Source: Tyzzerella sp. An114 (GTDB lineage Bacteria; Bacillota; Clostridia; Lachnospirales; Anaerotignaceae). From it: a DNA stretch of 64,000 nt. The position numbers and the translations under genes are program-made. Where the stretch lies: contig NZ_NFLT01000010.1 in assembly GCF_002161055.1 (NCBI RefSeq), forward strand, positions 1 to 64,000. The letters run 5' to 3'. Position 1 is the first letter of the stretch; every line of letters begins with the position of its first letter. This document shows, one piece after another, positions 53,775 to 61,973 of this stretch. Under the pieces are notes generated by a model. It was not told the DNA's origin. It made no database searches and saw only the letters and a program-made list of their open reading frames with translations.

Positions 53775-54494
53775 ATGCCTAAAGCAAAATATGACATAAT
53801 TTATAAAGACCTTAAAAACAAAATAGAGTCAGAGGAATACAGTTTTCAAGAATTTCTTCCCTCTGAAAACACTCTTGTAACAGAATACAGTTGTTCAAGA
53901 AACACTATTCGCCGAGCAATGGCTGACCTTATAAAAGAAGGCTATGTTCAGGCTATACAGGGAAAAGGTGTTGTAAATATATTTCAACCGGTAGAACAAT
54001 CTACATTTAAAATAGGTGGAATAGAATCATTCAAAGAGTCCGCTATAAGAAATCATCAAGTTTATTCAACAAAGGTTGTACACTTTCAATATGTTATAGC
54101 AGACAAAAAAACAGAAAAAAGAACAGGATTTTTAGAAGGTACAGAACTTATATATATACAGAGAATTCATTATTTTGACGGTAAACCTCTTATAGTAAAT
54201 CACAACTATTTTTTAAAAGAGCTTATGCCAGAACTTTCAGTTGAGGTTGCAGAAAAATCAATTTATGAGTATTTAGAAAACACTCTAAACATGACAATAG
54301 TGACCAGTAAAAGAATTATGACTGTTGAAAAAATGAATAAAATTGACAGTACATATTTAGACCTTAAAGACTATAATTGTTTAGCTGTTGTAAGCAGTCA
54401 AACTTATAACAGTGATGGAATTATGTTTGAATATACACAGTCTCGTCATCACCCTGATTATTTTAGATTTATTGATATAGCAACAAGAAAATAA
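53775..54494 (+). CDS. treR: Trehalose operon repressor TreR (GntR family)
   Basis: This 239-residue GntR/HutC regulator has an N-terminal winged helix (residues about 5-70: YDIIYKDLKNKIESEEYSFQEFLPSENTLVTEYSCSRNTIRRAM, GYVQAIQGKGV). The C-terminal UTRA effector domain includes IYIQRIHYFDGKPLI. TreR senses trehalose-6-phosphate and represses the trehalose PTS. It faces treP across a region with four operator palindromes and likely regulates itself too. Confidence 0.92.
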   Translation: MPKAKYDIIYKDLKNKIESEEYSFQEFLPSENTLVTEYSCSRNTIRRAMADLIKEGYVQAIQGKGVVNIFQPVEQSTFKIGGIESFKESAIRNHQVYSTKVVHFQYVIADKKTEKRTGFLEGTELIYIQRIHYFDGKPLIVNHNYFLKELMPELSVEVAEKSIYEYLENTLNMTIVTSKRIMTVEKMNKIDSTYLDLKDYNCLAVVSSQTYNSDGIMFEYTQSRHHPDYFRFIDIATRK

Positions 54495-54526
54495 AAAAAG
54501 TTTCCGATTAATTCGGAAACTTTTTT
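54494..54526. terminator. Bidirectional terminator after treR
   Basis: AAAAAAGTTTCCGA and its complement around a TTAAT loop, with T/A runs, separate treR from a convergent small gene. Confidence 0.87.
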
Positions 54527-54535
54527 ATTTATTAA

Positions 54536-54757
54536 TTATACTTCTTTACAGAGGATTTCATATCCTCCCCTTATCATATGTATTTTCACTTCATATAGAA
54601 CATTACTCAAATAAAATTTAATAATTTCTTCTTTACTTTCCCATTTTAAAATTTCATTATTTTTAACAGCATATTTTTCTACAAGATTACATATTGTTTC
54701 GGCATTTGGATATTTAAGACTATCATCAAGTTCAATTATAAAACTTTTCTTAAACAT
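54536..54757 (-). CDS. Hypothetical 73-residue protein
   Basis: This short protein (MFKKSFIIELDDSLKYPN...) mixes beta-strands and an amphipathic helix and has a lone C-terminal cysteine. It contains no signal or membrane helix. AGGGTGATTTT precedes its ATG and a terminator on each side isolates it, so it appears genuine. I do not recognise a family. Confidence 0.55.
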   Translation of the reverse strand: MFKKSFIIELDDSLKYPNAETICNLVEKYAVKNNEILKWESKEEIIKFYLSNVLYEVKIHMIRGGYEILCKEV

Positions 54758-54797
54758 AAAATCACCCTTTTTATTTTATTATATCATAAAAATAAAA

Positions 54798-54821
54798 AAG
54801 AGGTCGCATAAGCGACCTCTT
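54798..54821 (-). terminator. Terminator of the GGGtGRT operon
   Basis: AAGAGGTCGC pairs with GCGACCTCTT around an ATAA loop. A T-run follows on the minus strand after the GGGtGRT stop. Confidence 0.87.
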
Positions 54822-54846
54822 AAAGTATAAAAGTATTTAATTCTAA

Positions 54847-55857
54847 TTAGAATTTGCCGTTTTTAGCAGCTTCTTCAACAGCAACTGCAACAGCAACAGA
54901 AGCACCAACCATTGGGTTGTTACCCATTCCAAGGAAGCCCATCATTTCAACGTGAGCTGGAACTGATGAAGAACCTGCGAACTGTGCATCTGAATGCATA
55001 CGTCCCATAGTATCTGTCATACCATAAGAAGCTGGACCTGCTGCCATGTTGTCTGGGTGAAGTGTTCTACCTGTACCACCACCAGAAGCAACTGAGAAGT
55101 ATTTCTTGCCCTGTTCAACACATTCTTTTTTGTATGTTCCTGCAACTGGGTGCTGGAAACGAGTTGGGTTTGTTGAGTTACCTGTGATAGATACGTCAAC
55201 ACCGTTTAAGTGCATGATAGCAACGCCTTCACGAACGTCGTCAGCACCAAAACATTTAACAGAAGCTCTTTCTCCGTTTGAATATGGGATTTCTTTAACT
55301 ACTGTAACTTCACCAGTTGCATAGTCGAACTGTGTCTGGCAGTATGTAAATCCGTTAATTCTTGAGATAATCTGAGCAGCGTCTTTTCCTAAACCGTTAA
55401 GGATAACTCTTAAAGGCTCTTTTCTAACTTTGTTTGCACTCTTTGCAATACCGATAGCACCTTCAGCAGCAGCGAAAGATTCGTGACCTGCAAGGAAAGC
55501 GAAACATTTTGTATTTTCATTTAAAAGCATAGAAGCAAGGTTACCATGTCCAAGACCTACTTTTCTGTCTTCAGCAACAGAACCTGGAATACAGAAAGCC
55601 TGAAGACCGATACCGATAGCTTTTGCAGCTTCTTCAGCTGTTTTGCAGCCTTTTTTGATAGCGATTGCAGCACCCATTACATAAGCCCAGCAAGCATTCT
55701 CAAAAGCGATTGGCTGAATTTCTTTTACCATTGTATATGCGTCAATTCCGGCATCTTTACAGATTTTTTCACATTCTTCAAGAGAAGCAATACCCTGCTC
55801 TGCAAGAACACCGTTTATTTTGTCAATTCTTCTTTCATAACTTTCAAATAATGCCAT
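54847..55857 (-). CDS. GGGtGRT family protein (function unknown)
   Basis: This 336-residue protein belongs to the GGGtGRT family, named for the motif seen here at residues 259-265 in SVASGGGTGRTLHPDNM. Other conserved blocks are PGSVAEDRKVGLGHGNLASM, FLAGHESFAAAEGAIGIAKSA and VPAHVEMMGFLGMGNNPMVGASVAVAVAVEEA. It is cytoplasmic, has several cysteines but no defined cofactor site, and its function is not established. It is second in an operon with a NifU-like scaffold under a structured leader, so iron-sulfur work is suspected. Confidence 0.93.
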   Translation of the reverse strand: MALFESYERRIDKINGVLAEQGIASLEECEKICKDAGIDAYTMVKEIQPIAFENACWAYVMGAAIAIKKGCKTAEEAAKAIGIGLQAFCIPGSVAEDRKVGLGHGNLASMLLNENTKCFAFLAGHESFAAAEGAIGIAKSANKVRKEPLRVILNGLGKDAAQIISRINGFTYCQTQFDYATGEVTVVKEIPYSNGERASVKCFGADDVREGVAIMHLNGVDVSITGNSTNPTRFQHPVAGTYKKECVEQGKKYFSVASGGGTGRTLHPDNMAAGPASYGMTDTMGRMHSDAQFAGSSSVPAHVEMMGFLGMGNNPMVGASVAVAVAVEEAAKNGKF

Positions 55858-55877
55858 AGTACTTTTTCCCCTCTTTC

Positions 55878-56570
55878 TTATTCATGTCTTGGATCGATGT
55901 ATTTAGCAGCTTCATCAAAACGTCCGTATTTACCTTTAGCTTTTTCGATAGCTTCAGCAGGCTCTACACCTTTTTTGATAAAGTCCATCATTTTTCCAAG
56001 ATGGATAAACTCATATCCGATAACCTGGTCATCAGCGTCAAGAGCCATTTTTGTACAATAGCCTTCAGCCATTTCAAGGTATCTTGAACCTTTCTCTTTT
56101 GTTCCGAACATTGTACCAACCTGGCTTCTTAAACCTTTTCCAAGGTCCTCAAGGCTAGCACCGATAGGAAGTCCGCCTTCTGAGAAAGCTGTCTGAGTTC
56201 TTCCGTAAACAATCTGTAAGAATAATTCTCTCATGGCAACGTTGATAGCGTCACAAACGAGGTCTGTGTTTAATGCTTCTAAAAGAGTTTTACCTGGTAA
56301 AATTTCTGATGCCATAGCAGCTGAATGTGTCATACCACTACAACCTAATGTCTCAACAAGAGCTTCTTCAATGATACCGTCTTTTACGTTAAGAGTAAGC
56401 TTACATGCTCCCTGCTGAGGTGCACACCAGCCTACACCGTGTGTAAGACCTGAAATATCTTTAATTTCTTTTGCCTGTACCCATTTTCCCTCTTCTGGGA
56501 TTGGAGCAGGACCGTGATAAGCTCCTTTTGCAACATGGCACATATTTTTTACTTCTGCTGAATAAATCAT
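55878..56570 (-). CDS. NifU-like iron-sulfur cluster scaffold protein
   Basis: This 230-residue protein resembles the NifU/IscU scaffold fold but is unusual. VGWCAPQQGACKL (Cys49, Cys56) and LGCSGMTHSAAMASE (Cys77, matching the NifU GCG/GCS position) are present. The third canonical ligand segment (HCS near the C-terminus) is absent; only YC (Cys172) occurs there. Its start ATG follows AAGGAGTG. It is first in the operon with the GGGtGRT gene; the pair is conserved in anaerobic Firmicutes, and scaffold activity is inferred. Confidence 0.85.
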   Translation of the reverse strand: MIYSAEVKNMCHVAKGAYHGPAPIPEEGKWVQAKEIKDISGLTHGVGWCAPQQGACKLTLNVKDGIIEEALVETLGCSGMTHSAAMASEILPGKTLLEALNTDLVCDAINVAMRELFLQIVYGRTQTAFSEGGLPIGASLEDLGKGLRSQVGTMFGTKEKGSRYLEMAEGYCTKMALDADDQVIGYEFIHLGKMMDFIKKGVEPAEAIEKAKGKYGRFDEAAKYIDPRHE

Positions 56571-56603
56571 AGAAACACTCCTTCTCTAATTATACTTAAA
56601 TAC

Positions 56604-56686
56604 TGCGGCAAAAACAGTCTGCCAAGGCAGCTGTGCCTTAATATCCCAAAAACCAAGGCATACTAACTGTTTTTTACACTACCGCA
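56604..56686 (-). ncRNA. Structured leader of the NifU-like/GGGtGRT operon (candidate riboswitch-like element)
   Basis: On the minus strand, TGCGGTA (56680-56686) pairs with TGCCGCA (56604-56610), and AAAAACAGT (56667-56675) pairs with ACTGTTTTT (56610-56618). Inside, TGCCTT can pair with AAGGCA (56655-56660 with 56635-56640), but that AAGGCA can pair instead with a second TGCCTT near 56625-56630. The two helices exclude each other. The leader starts about 56708 and runs about 138 nt. No terminator precedes the gene. This is sequence-based folding by eye; no known Rfam family was recognised. Confidence 0.5.
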
Positions 56687-56714
56687 AGGGAGAAGCCATT
56701 CTCTCTTCTTGAGA

Positions 56715-56744
56715 ATTATATCATAAAAAACAAAGTACCGTCAA
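56715..56744 (-). promoter_or_regulatory. Promoter of the NifU-like/GGGtGRT operon
   Basis: TTGACG (56739-56744), an 18-bp spacer and TATAAT (56715-56720) lie on the minus strand, placing the start near 56708. The 298 bases from 56745 to 57042, up to the cyclase gene, are AT-rich and contain nothing else recognised apart from a hairpin near 57006. Confidence 0.7.
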
Positions 56745-57005
56745 TAATTGTAAACTAGCTAAAAACAGCATATATTCAATGAAAATATTAAAAATAAACT
56801 ATAAAACAAACAAAAATGCGATTTATTTAACAAACATAATAATTTATTTTTATAAAAACAGTCATAAAACTTTATGTTTAATAATTCAACAAGATAAAAT
56901 ACAACAATTATTATAAAAACATAACTAAAAACCATGATTTTTTCTACAATATCTACAAAGTATTATTTTTATTAATATAATTAAAATAAAAATTAACAAT
57001 AAAAT

Positions 57006-57034
57006 AAAGCCTAAACTAAATAAAAGTCTAGGCT
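57006..57034 (-). terminator. Terminator of the GGDEF gene
   Basis: AGCCTAGAC and GTTTAGGCT (one mismatch) form a stem around a nine-base AT loop on the minus strand, with T residues after it, following the stop of the GGDEF gene. Confidence 0.65.
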
Positions 57035-57042
57035 ATATATAT

Positions 57043-59289
57043 TTACATTTGTCTATAAAAATTATATTTACCTCTGCCACCATTTTTTGATAAATAAAGA
57101 GCTTCATCTGCTTTTTTATAAATCTCGTTATATCCATTTCCGTCATAAGGGAACTTAGCTATTCCTATACTTAATGTCAATTCTATTTCAATATCATCAA
57201 CTTTATACACATATGGAGATGATAAATTTTCGGCTTTTCTAGAAACAACACTCATATCTTTTATGCCATCAATTAATACTATAAATTCATCTCCTCCAAG
57301 CCTACCAACAATATCATTTTTTCTGAACTCATTTTTTATCCTTGAAGCTGATATTTTAAGTATTTCATCTCCCACACTATGACCGTATGTATCATTTACA
57401 AACTTAAACTTGTCCACATCTATAATCATTACAACAGCTGATTTATGTTCTTCTGACATATATTCTGTGATTTTCTTTTCAACAGTAGCCCTATTAAATA
57501 TGCCTGTAAGTATATCAATTTCAGCATTATATTTTAAAAGTATAGCCTGCCTTTTAGCTTTATCAATATCCTTAACATAGAAGAAACTTTTATTTATACC
57601 ATATACAGGATTTTTTATAATATTTTTTATTACAGAAATCCATCTGTAATCTTCAACACCATTTTTTACAAATCTTGCTCTAAGTTCAATATTTCTAAGT
57701 TCATTATCACTTTCAACTATATACTTTGCAATTTTAATATCTTCTTCAAAAATATATTTATTGTATATAGTATCGCAAAAACTCTCAAAAGAATTATGTA
57801 ATAATTTTAAAGAATTAATTTCAACATTCATTGTTGCATCAATTTTAAATTCACCTGTATTCATATCAACTTCAACTATAATCATGTTGTCGCCAGTCAT
57901 AGCTTCTTTTAAATTTTTCTCTTTAATATACATTTCTTCTGCATTCTTTTTCTCTGTAACGTCCTCTATAACACCTATTGATTTTATAACATTACCATTT
58001 TCGTCAAATACATTCATTATATCAAAATTTGCCCATATACTTTTATTATTACAATCATTACATTTTACAGAGAATGAAACTCTTTTTTCTTTAAGTTTTA
58101 TTTTATCAAAGGCTTCAAATACAGTAGACCTATAACTTTCATCAATTATATTTTTTGTAAAGAAACTTTCAGGAACATCATAAATAAGTTTAGGCATACC
58201 ATAAAAACAGTTTGATACAATCACATTTATTATATTTTCATCAGGATAATAATCAAATATAGTTTTCTGACCATGTTCTGCCGAAATTCTAAAGGTCTCC
58301 TCGCTTATTTTAAGTTCTCTGTTTGTATTCATAATTTTTTTATTTGTATTATTTATAATGTATATTATAAGAGCAAAAAGCAAAAGAGCCGAAAGTATTG
58401 TACATACTATAAGTTTTATAACTGCATAATTTATTATTTCCATTTGGTTAGTTATATAAGTTTCAGGTACAATAACAAATATATTCCAAGTATTTATGCC
58501 AAGGGGCATGTAATAAGCAAATTTTCTTTCTCCTCCAAGCTTATATTCCAATATTCCACTTTTTTGTGAATTAAGATTATCTATAACAATATCGCCACTT
58601 GAAGGCTCTATATATTTTATATCATAATCAATTTTATTTTCAAATCTTCCTGCCATATTAATATCAAATTTTTCAGAGTCATATATTATATCTTTATTTC
58701 CATTAGAAATAGTTATTTTGACATCTTCATTAGTAATATTAATATCTTTGAAAAAATTTATATAATAGAGTTGAAATCTTGCCGCCAAAACACCCTTTAT
58801 ATTTTCAGACTGGTCAATAACAGGAACACTTATAATAACATCTACATCACAATATTTATCTGAATTTTTTTCTGTATCAATACAAATATCTCCATTGAGA
58901 GATTTTAAAAAATAATCCTTTTCTGTCAAATCAACAACTGTTCCATTATTATTTACTCCTATACCTGTTGTATCAACAAAAGCTATCTCTTTAAAATCCT
59001 GTCTCTTAGCATAAATATTTAGATTTTCACATATTTCATTTATATTATTATCTCTAGAAATAAATTCTGATGTCATTATAATATAATTTTCTATATCATC
59101 AAAAATTTCATTAATTACTGTTGTTTGCTGTTCAACAACTTGTTCAAGACGCTCCATGCTATTTTCAAACTCATTTTTATACACAAAACTTTTGAATATT
59201 AAAGCAAAAACAATTACAGCTAGTATAGCAACACCAATAAATACGTCACCATATTTTAAATTATAATTAAACTTTAATTTTTTTAACAT
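57043..59289 (-). CDS. Membrane diguanylate cyclase (cache - PAS - GGDEF)
   Basis: This 748-residue sensor has a transmembrane helix (about 15-35), an extracytoplasmic cache-like sensing domain (about 36-290), a second helix (about 292-315), two PAS-like regions (about 335-575) and a C-terminal GGDEF domain. The active motif RLGGDEF is intact (about 665-669), with the product-inhibition site RKND five residues before it. It should make c-di-GMP in response to an extracellular ligand. The start ATG after GGTGA is preferred to upstream in-frame codons. Confidence 0.9.
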   Translation of the reverse strand: MLKKLKFNYNLKYGDVFIGVAILAVIVFALIFKSFVYKNEFENSMERLEQVVEQQTTVINEIFDDIENYIIMTSEFISRDNNINEICENLNIYAKRQDFKEIAFVDTTGIGVNNNGTVVDLTEKDYFLKSLNGDICIDTEKNSDKYCDVDVIISVPVIDQSENIKGVLAARFQLYYINFFKDINITNEDVKITISNGNKDIIYDSEKFDINMAGRFENKIDYDIKYIEPSSGDIVIDNLNSQKSGILEYKLGGERKFAYYMPLGINTWNIFVIVPETYITNQMEIINYAVIKLIVCTILSALLLFALIIYIINNTNKKIMNTNRELKISEETFRISAEHGQKTIFDYYPDENIINVIVSNCFYGMPKLIYDVPESFFTKNIIDESYRSTVFEAFDKIKLKEKRVSFSVKCNDCNNKSIWANFDIMNVFDENGNVIKSIGVIEDVTEKKNAEEMYIKEKNLKEAMTGDNMIIVEVDMNTGEFKIDATMNVEINSLKLLHNSFESFCDTIYNKYIFEEDIKIAKYIVESDNELRNIELRARFVKNGVEDYRWISVIKNIIKNPVYGINKSFFYVKDIDKAKRQAILLKYNAEIDILTGIFNRATVEKKITEYMSEEHKSAVVMIIDVDKFKFVNDTYGHSVGDEILKISASRIKNEFRKNDIVGRLGGDEFIVLIDGIKDMSVVSRKAENLSSPYVYKVDDIEIELTLSIGIAKFPYDGNGYNEIYKKADEALYLSKNGGRGKYNFYRQM

Positions 59290-59350
59290 AATTTTCACCA
59301 TTATCAAAAAATTTTATTTTATGTAATTATATCATAGCACACAAACAAAA

Positions 59351-59372
59351 AACACCCTCATAAAGAGAGTGT
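59351..59372 (-). terminator. Terminator after tRNA-Thr
   Basis: On the minus strand AACACTCTC and GAGGGTGTT (one G-U or mismatch) form a stem around a five-base loop, followed by TTTTTT. It lies downstream of tRNA-Thr. Confidence 0.75.
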
Positions 59373-59412
59373 TTTATATATAATAATGTTTTATATTTTT
59401 CAATTAAAATAA

Positions 59413-59484
59413 GCTGATGACGGGATTTGAACCCGAGACCTCCGCACTACCAATGCGGTGCTCTACCAACTGAGCTACATCAGC
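59413..59484 (-). tRNA. tRNA-Thr (anticodon GGU)
   Basis: A complete 72-nt cloverleaf reads on the minus strand: acceptor GCTGATG/CATCAGC, D arm with AGTTGGTA, anticodon stem CCGCA/TGCGG with loop TTGGTAG giving anticodon GGU, and TPsiC arm with TTCAAAT. The CCA end is not encoded. It decodes ACC and ACU threonine codons. It stands alone between the cyclase gene and sigH. Confidence 0.97.
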
Positions 59485-59541
59485 AAAATTTAGATATATA
59501 CAGTATTTGTACATATCTAAATCATAGTATCATAATGAAAT

Positions 59542-60186
59542 TTATGTGTCAAGTTCTTTTTCTTCCATGAATTTTTCAATTTTCTTTTTAACACGTTGAA
59601 GAGCATTATCAACAGATTTTTCAGGTTTACCGCTTATTTTTGAAATTTCAAAATAGCTTTTTCCCTGAAGATAATAACCAAGAACTTTTCTCTCAAAATC
59701 ACTAAGTATTTTTCCTATATTGCTTTCAATATAATCTTTATTTTCCTGACCTATAAGTAAAGCTTCAGGGTTCATTTCATCAACAGTTTTTAATATGTCC
59801 ATATATGTTTCTTCAGAATCATCATTAAAAGCTGATTTATTCAAAGAAACATAAGAATTTAAAGGCATATGTTTTTGTCTTGTAGCTGTTTTTATAGCTG
59901 TTATAATCTGTCTATTTATACAAAGCTCTGCAAAGACTTTAAAAGATGCATTTTTATCTTTCTGAAAATCTCTTATGGCTTTATAAAGACCAATCATACC
60001 TTCCTGTATAATATCTTCACTGTCAGCACCTATAAGGAAATATGCTCTTGATTTCATTTTGACAACATTTTTATATTTTCCAAAAATATATTCCTGTGCA
60101 TCAGTATCTCCAGACTTTATAAGGTCTATAACATCTTCATCATGCATATTAATATATTTATTAAAAACAAAAGTTTCTTTTTTCAT
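59542..60186 (-). CDS. sigH: Sporulation-control sigma factor SigH
   Basis: This 214-residue sigma-70 family protein controls entry into sporulation. It has MHDEDVIDLIKSGDTDAQEYIFGKYKNVVKM, region 2 ADSEDIIQEGMIGLYKAIRDFQKDKNASFKVFAELCINRQI and region 4 LSDFERKVLGYYLQGKSYFEIS. This matches SigH. The neighbours (cysS-mrnC-rlmB-yacP-sigH) follow the conserved Firmicutes order. The ATG has GAGG about ten bases ahead. Confidence 0.94.
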   Translation of the reverse strand: MKKETFVFNKYINMHDEDVIDLIKSGDTDAQEYIFGKYKNVVKMKSRAYFLIGADSEDIIQEGMIGLYKAIRDFQKDKNASFKVFAELCINRQIITAIKTATRQKHMPLNSYVSLNKSAFNDDSEETYMDILKTVDEMNPEALLIGQENKDYIESNIGKILSDFERKVLGYYLQGKSYFEISKISGKPEKSVDNALQRVKKKIEKFMEEKELDT

Positions 60187-60199
60187 AAGTACATATCCT

Positions 60200-60715
60200 C
60201 TATTTCTGCCTTCTCATCATTTCAATCCATTGTCTCGTTTCTTCATCAACATTATCTGTGAGAAGGTTATTTTTTGGCGGACGCTTATTTATATATCTCT
60301 CACGTATTGTATTTTCAATACCTTTAACCTCGTTATAAAGCTCTCTTGCAGAAACTCTTGTAGCTCCACTACCAAGAATAATAAGCTGTTCCAAGCCGTC
60401 TGATGTGGCAACTCGTACAGTGTAATGTCTCGGTAATGTGTTTACAACTCTTTCTATATAATGGTCAGCGGTTTCTGCCTCTTTAGTGAATACAACATTT
60501 ATATTATTATATTCATAAACAGTTCCAATATTTCCTTTTACAAGGTATCCATCAAAAACTACAATAACAGTAATTTTCTTAAAACCTTGATAATTTGAAA
60601 GTATTTCAATAAGTCTTTGTCTTGCACTCTCAAGACTAAGTTCACAAAGCTCTTTAAGCTCGTCCCAGGCATGTATAATATTATAACCGTCAACCAATAA
60701 AAATTCTTTTGCCAA
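60200..60715 (-). CDS. NYN-domain ribonuclease (YacP / Rae1-type)
   Basis: This 171-residue protein of the YacP/NYN family has the PIN-like nuclease motifs LLVDGYNIIHAWDEL, IVVFDGY, TADHYIERVVN and VATSDGLEQLIILGSGATRVSARE. In Bacillus the homologue Rae1 cleaves mRNA in the ribosomal A site. The TTG start lies eight bases after GGGAGG. Its place between rlmB and sigH is conserved. Confidence 0.9.
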   Translation of the reverse strand: MAKEFLLVDGYNIIHAWDELKELCELSLESARQRLIEILSNYQGFKKITVIVVFDGYLVKGNIGTVYEYNNINVVFTKEAETADHYIERVVNTLPRHYTVRVATSDGLEQLIILGSGATRVSARELYNEVKGIENTIRERYINKRPPKNNLLTDNVDEETRQWIEMMRRQK

Positions 60716-60742
60716 TACAAATACCTCCCAAAGGTACTACAA

Positions 60743-61522
60743 TCAACAGTAATTTCTCTGTCTTACAACTTCATACATGAGAAGTCCAGCAGCAACAGAG
60801 GCATTGAGAGATGAAATTTTTCCATACATAGGTATTGAAACAGTAAAGTCACAATTTTCTTTAACAAGACGGCTAACGCCTTCACCTTCACTGCCTATTA
60901 CAAGAGCAATTCCGCCTTTCATATCCTGTTCAAAGTAATCTGTGCCTTTCATATCAGAGCAAGCTATCCATATATTCTCTTTTTTAAGGTATTCCATTGT
61001 ACTTACAATATTAGTAACCTTTGCAACAGGCACATACTCAATAGCACCGGCTGAAGTTTTTCCAACAGTTGCAGTTAAACCTACTGAACGTCTTTTAGGT
61101 ATAATAACACCATGAGCTCCAGCAGTCTCAGCAGTACGAAGTATAGCACCGAAATTGTGAGGGTCTGTTATACCATCAAGAATTATTATAAAAGGGTCTT
61201 CTCCCTTTTCTCTTGCTTTCTCGATTATGTCACTAACTTCAACATAGTTATGAGCAGATACAAGAGCGATTACACCCTGATGATTTTTTGTCTGTGAAAT
61301 TTCATCAAGTTTCTGTCTTGCAACTTCCTGAATGACAATTCCTTTTTCTCTTGCCATTCCAACAATTCTTTTTATAGTACCTTCAACATTTCCTTTTTGA
61401 ACTAATATTTTTTCAACATCACGTCCACTTTTTAAAACCTCAAGAATGGCATTTCTACCTTCAAGTTGGTTTTCGTTAAATTCTCTCTCAGAATTTCTTT
61501 CGGATTTTTTGTAGTTATCCAT
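60743..61522 (-). CDS. rlmB: 23S rRNA 2'-O-ribose methyltransferase RlmB (TrmH family)
   Basis: This 259-residue SPOUT methyltransferase has an N-terminal substrate domain (LEGRNAILEVLKSGRDVEKILVQKG) and SpoU motifs ILDGITDPHNFGAILRTAETAGAHGVIIPKRRS, VIGSEGEGVSRLV and SIPMYGKISSLNASVAAGLLMYE. It methylates a guanosine of 23S rRNA. The gene is three bases from mrnC, with ribosome-binding site AAAGGA. Confidence 0.93.
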   Translation of the reverse strand: MDNYKKSERNSEREFNENQLEGRNAILEVLKSGRDVEKILVQKGNVEGTIKRIVGMAREKGIVIQEVARQKLDEISQTKNHQGVIALVSAHNYVEVSDIIEKAREKGEDPFIIILDGITDPHNFGAILRTAETAGAHGVIIPKRRSVGLTATVGKTSAGAIEYVPVAKVTNIVSTMEYLKKENIWIACSDMKGTDYFEQDMKGGIALVIGSEGEGVSRLVKENCDFTVSIPMYGKISSLNASVAAGLLMYEVVRQRNYC

Positions 61523-61525
61523 ATA

Positions 61526-61969
61526 TTATTTCCTTTCCATTCCTTTATCAAAAAGCTCTATGGCTCTCTCTATATTCCCTGAAAGATAGAGATAACCAAA
61601 TACAGCCTCAAGACCGGTAGCGTGTCTATAATCCATAATATCAGCATTTTTAGGCACAGTATGACTTTTAGTGTTTCTACCTCTACGGAAAACACTTTTT
61701 TCCTCATCTGTCAAAATATCTTCTATTCTGAAATACATATCAGACTGAGCCTTTGCATTAACAATCCCTCTTGCTTTTTTGTTAAGTATATTAACAGGAG
61801 CATTTCCCCAAGATAACACTCTTGTTCTCACAAGCATTTCAAATACTGCATCTCCCACATAAGCAAGAGCAAGAGCCGAAAGTTCCTTCGGCCCCTGTCC
61901 ATTATTATATTCTGCTTCAAATATTTTTTCCATACTTTTATTAGCTTTGTTAATTTCAATGTTTTCCAT
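61526..61969 (-). CDS. mrnC: Mini-ribonuclease 3
   Basis: MrnC matures 23S rRNA termini in Firmicutes. It is an RNase III catalytic domain without the dsRNA-binding domain: LALAYVGDAVFEMLVRTRVL, VNAKAQSDMYFRI and LEAVFGYLYLSGN with catalytic acidic residues. The start is the ATG after GAGGTTG, four bases after cysS ends; an upstream in-frame ATG within cysS is rejected. 147 residues. Confidence 0.93.
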   Translation of the reverse strand: MENIEINKANKSMEKIFEAEYNNGQGPKELSALALAYVGDAVFEMLVRTRVLSWGNAPVNILNKKARGIVNAKAQSDMYFRIEDILTDEEKSVFRRGRNTKSHTVPKNADIMDYRHATGLEAVFGYLYLSGNIERAIELFDKGMERK

Positions 61970-61973
61970 AAAA

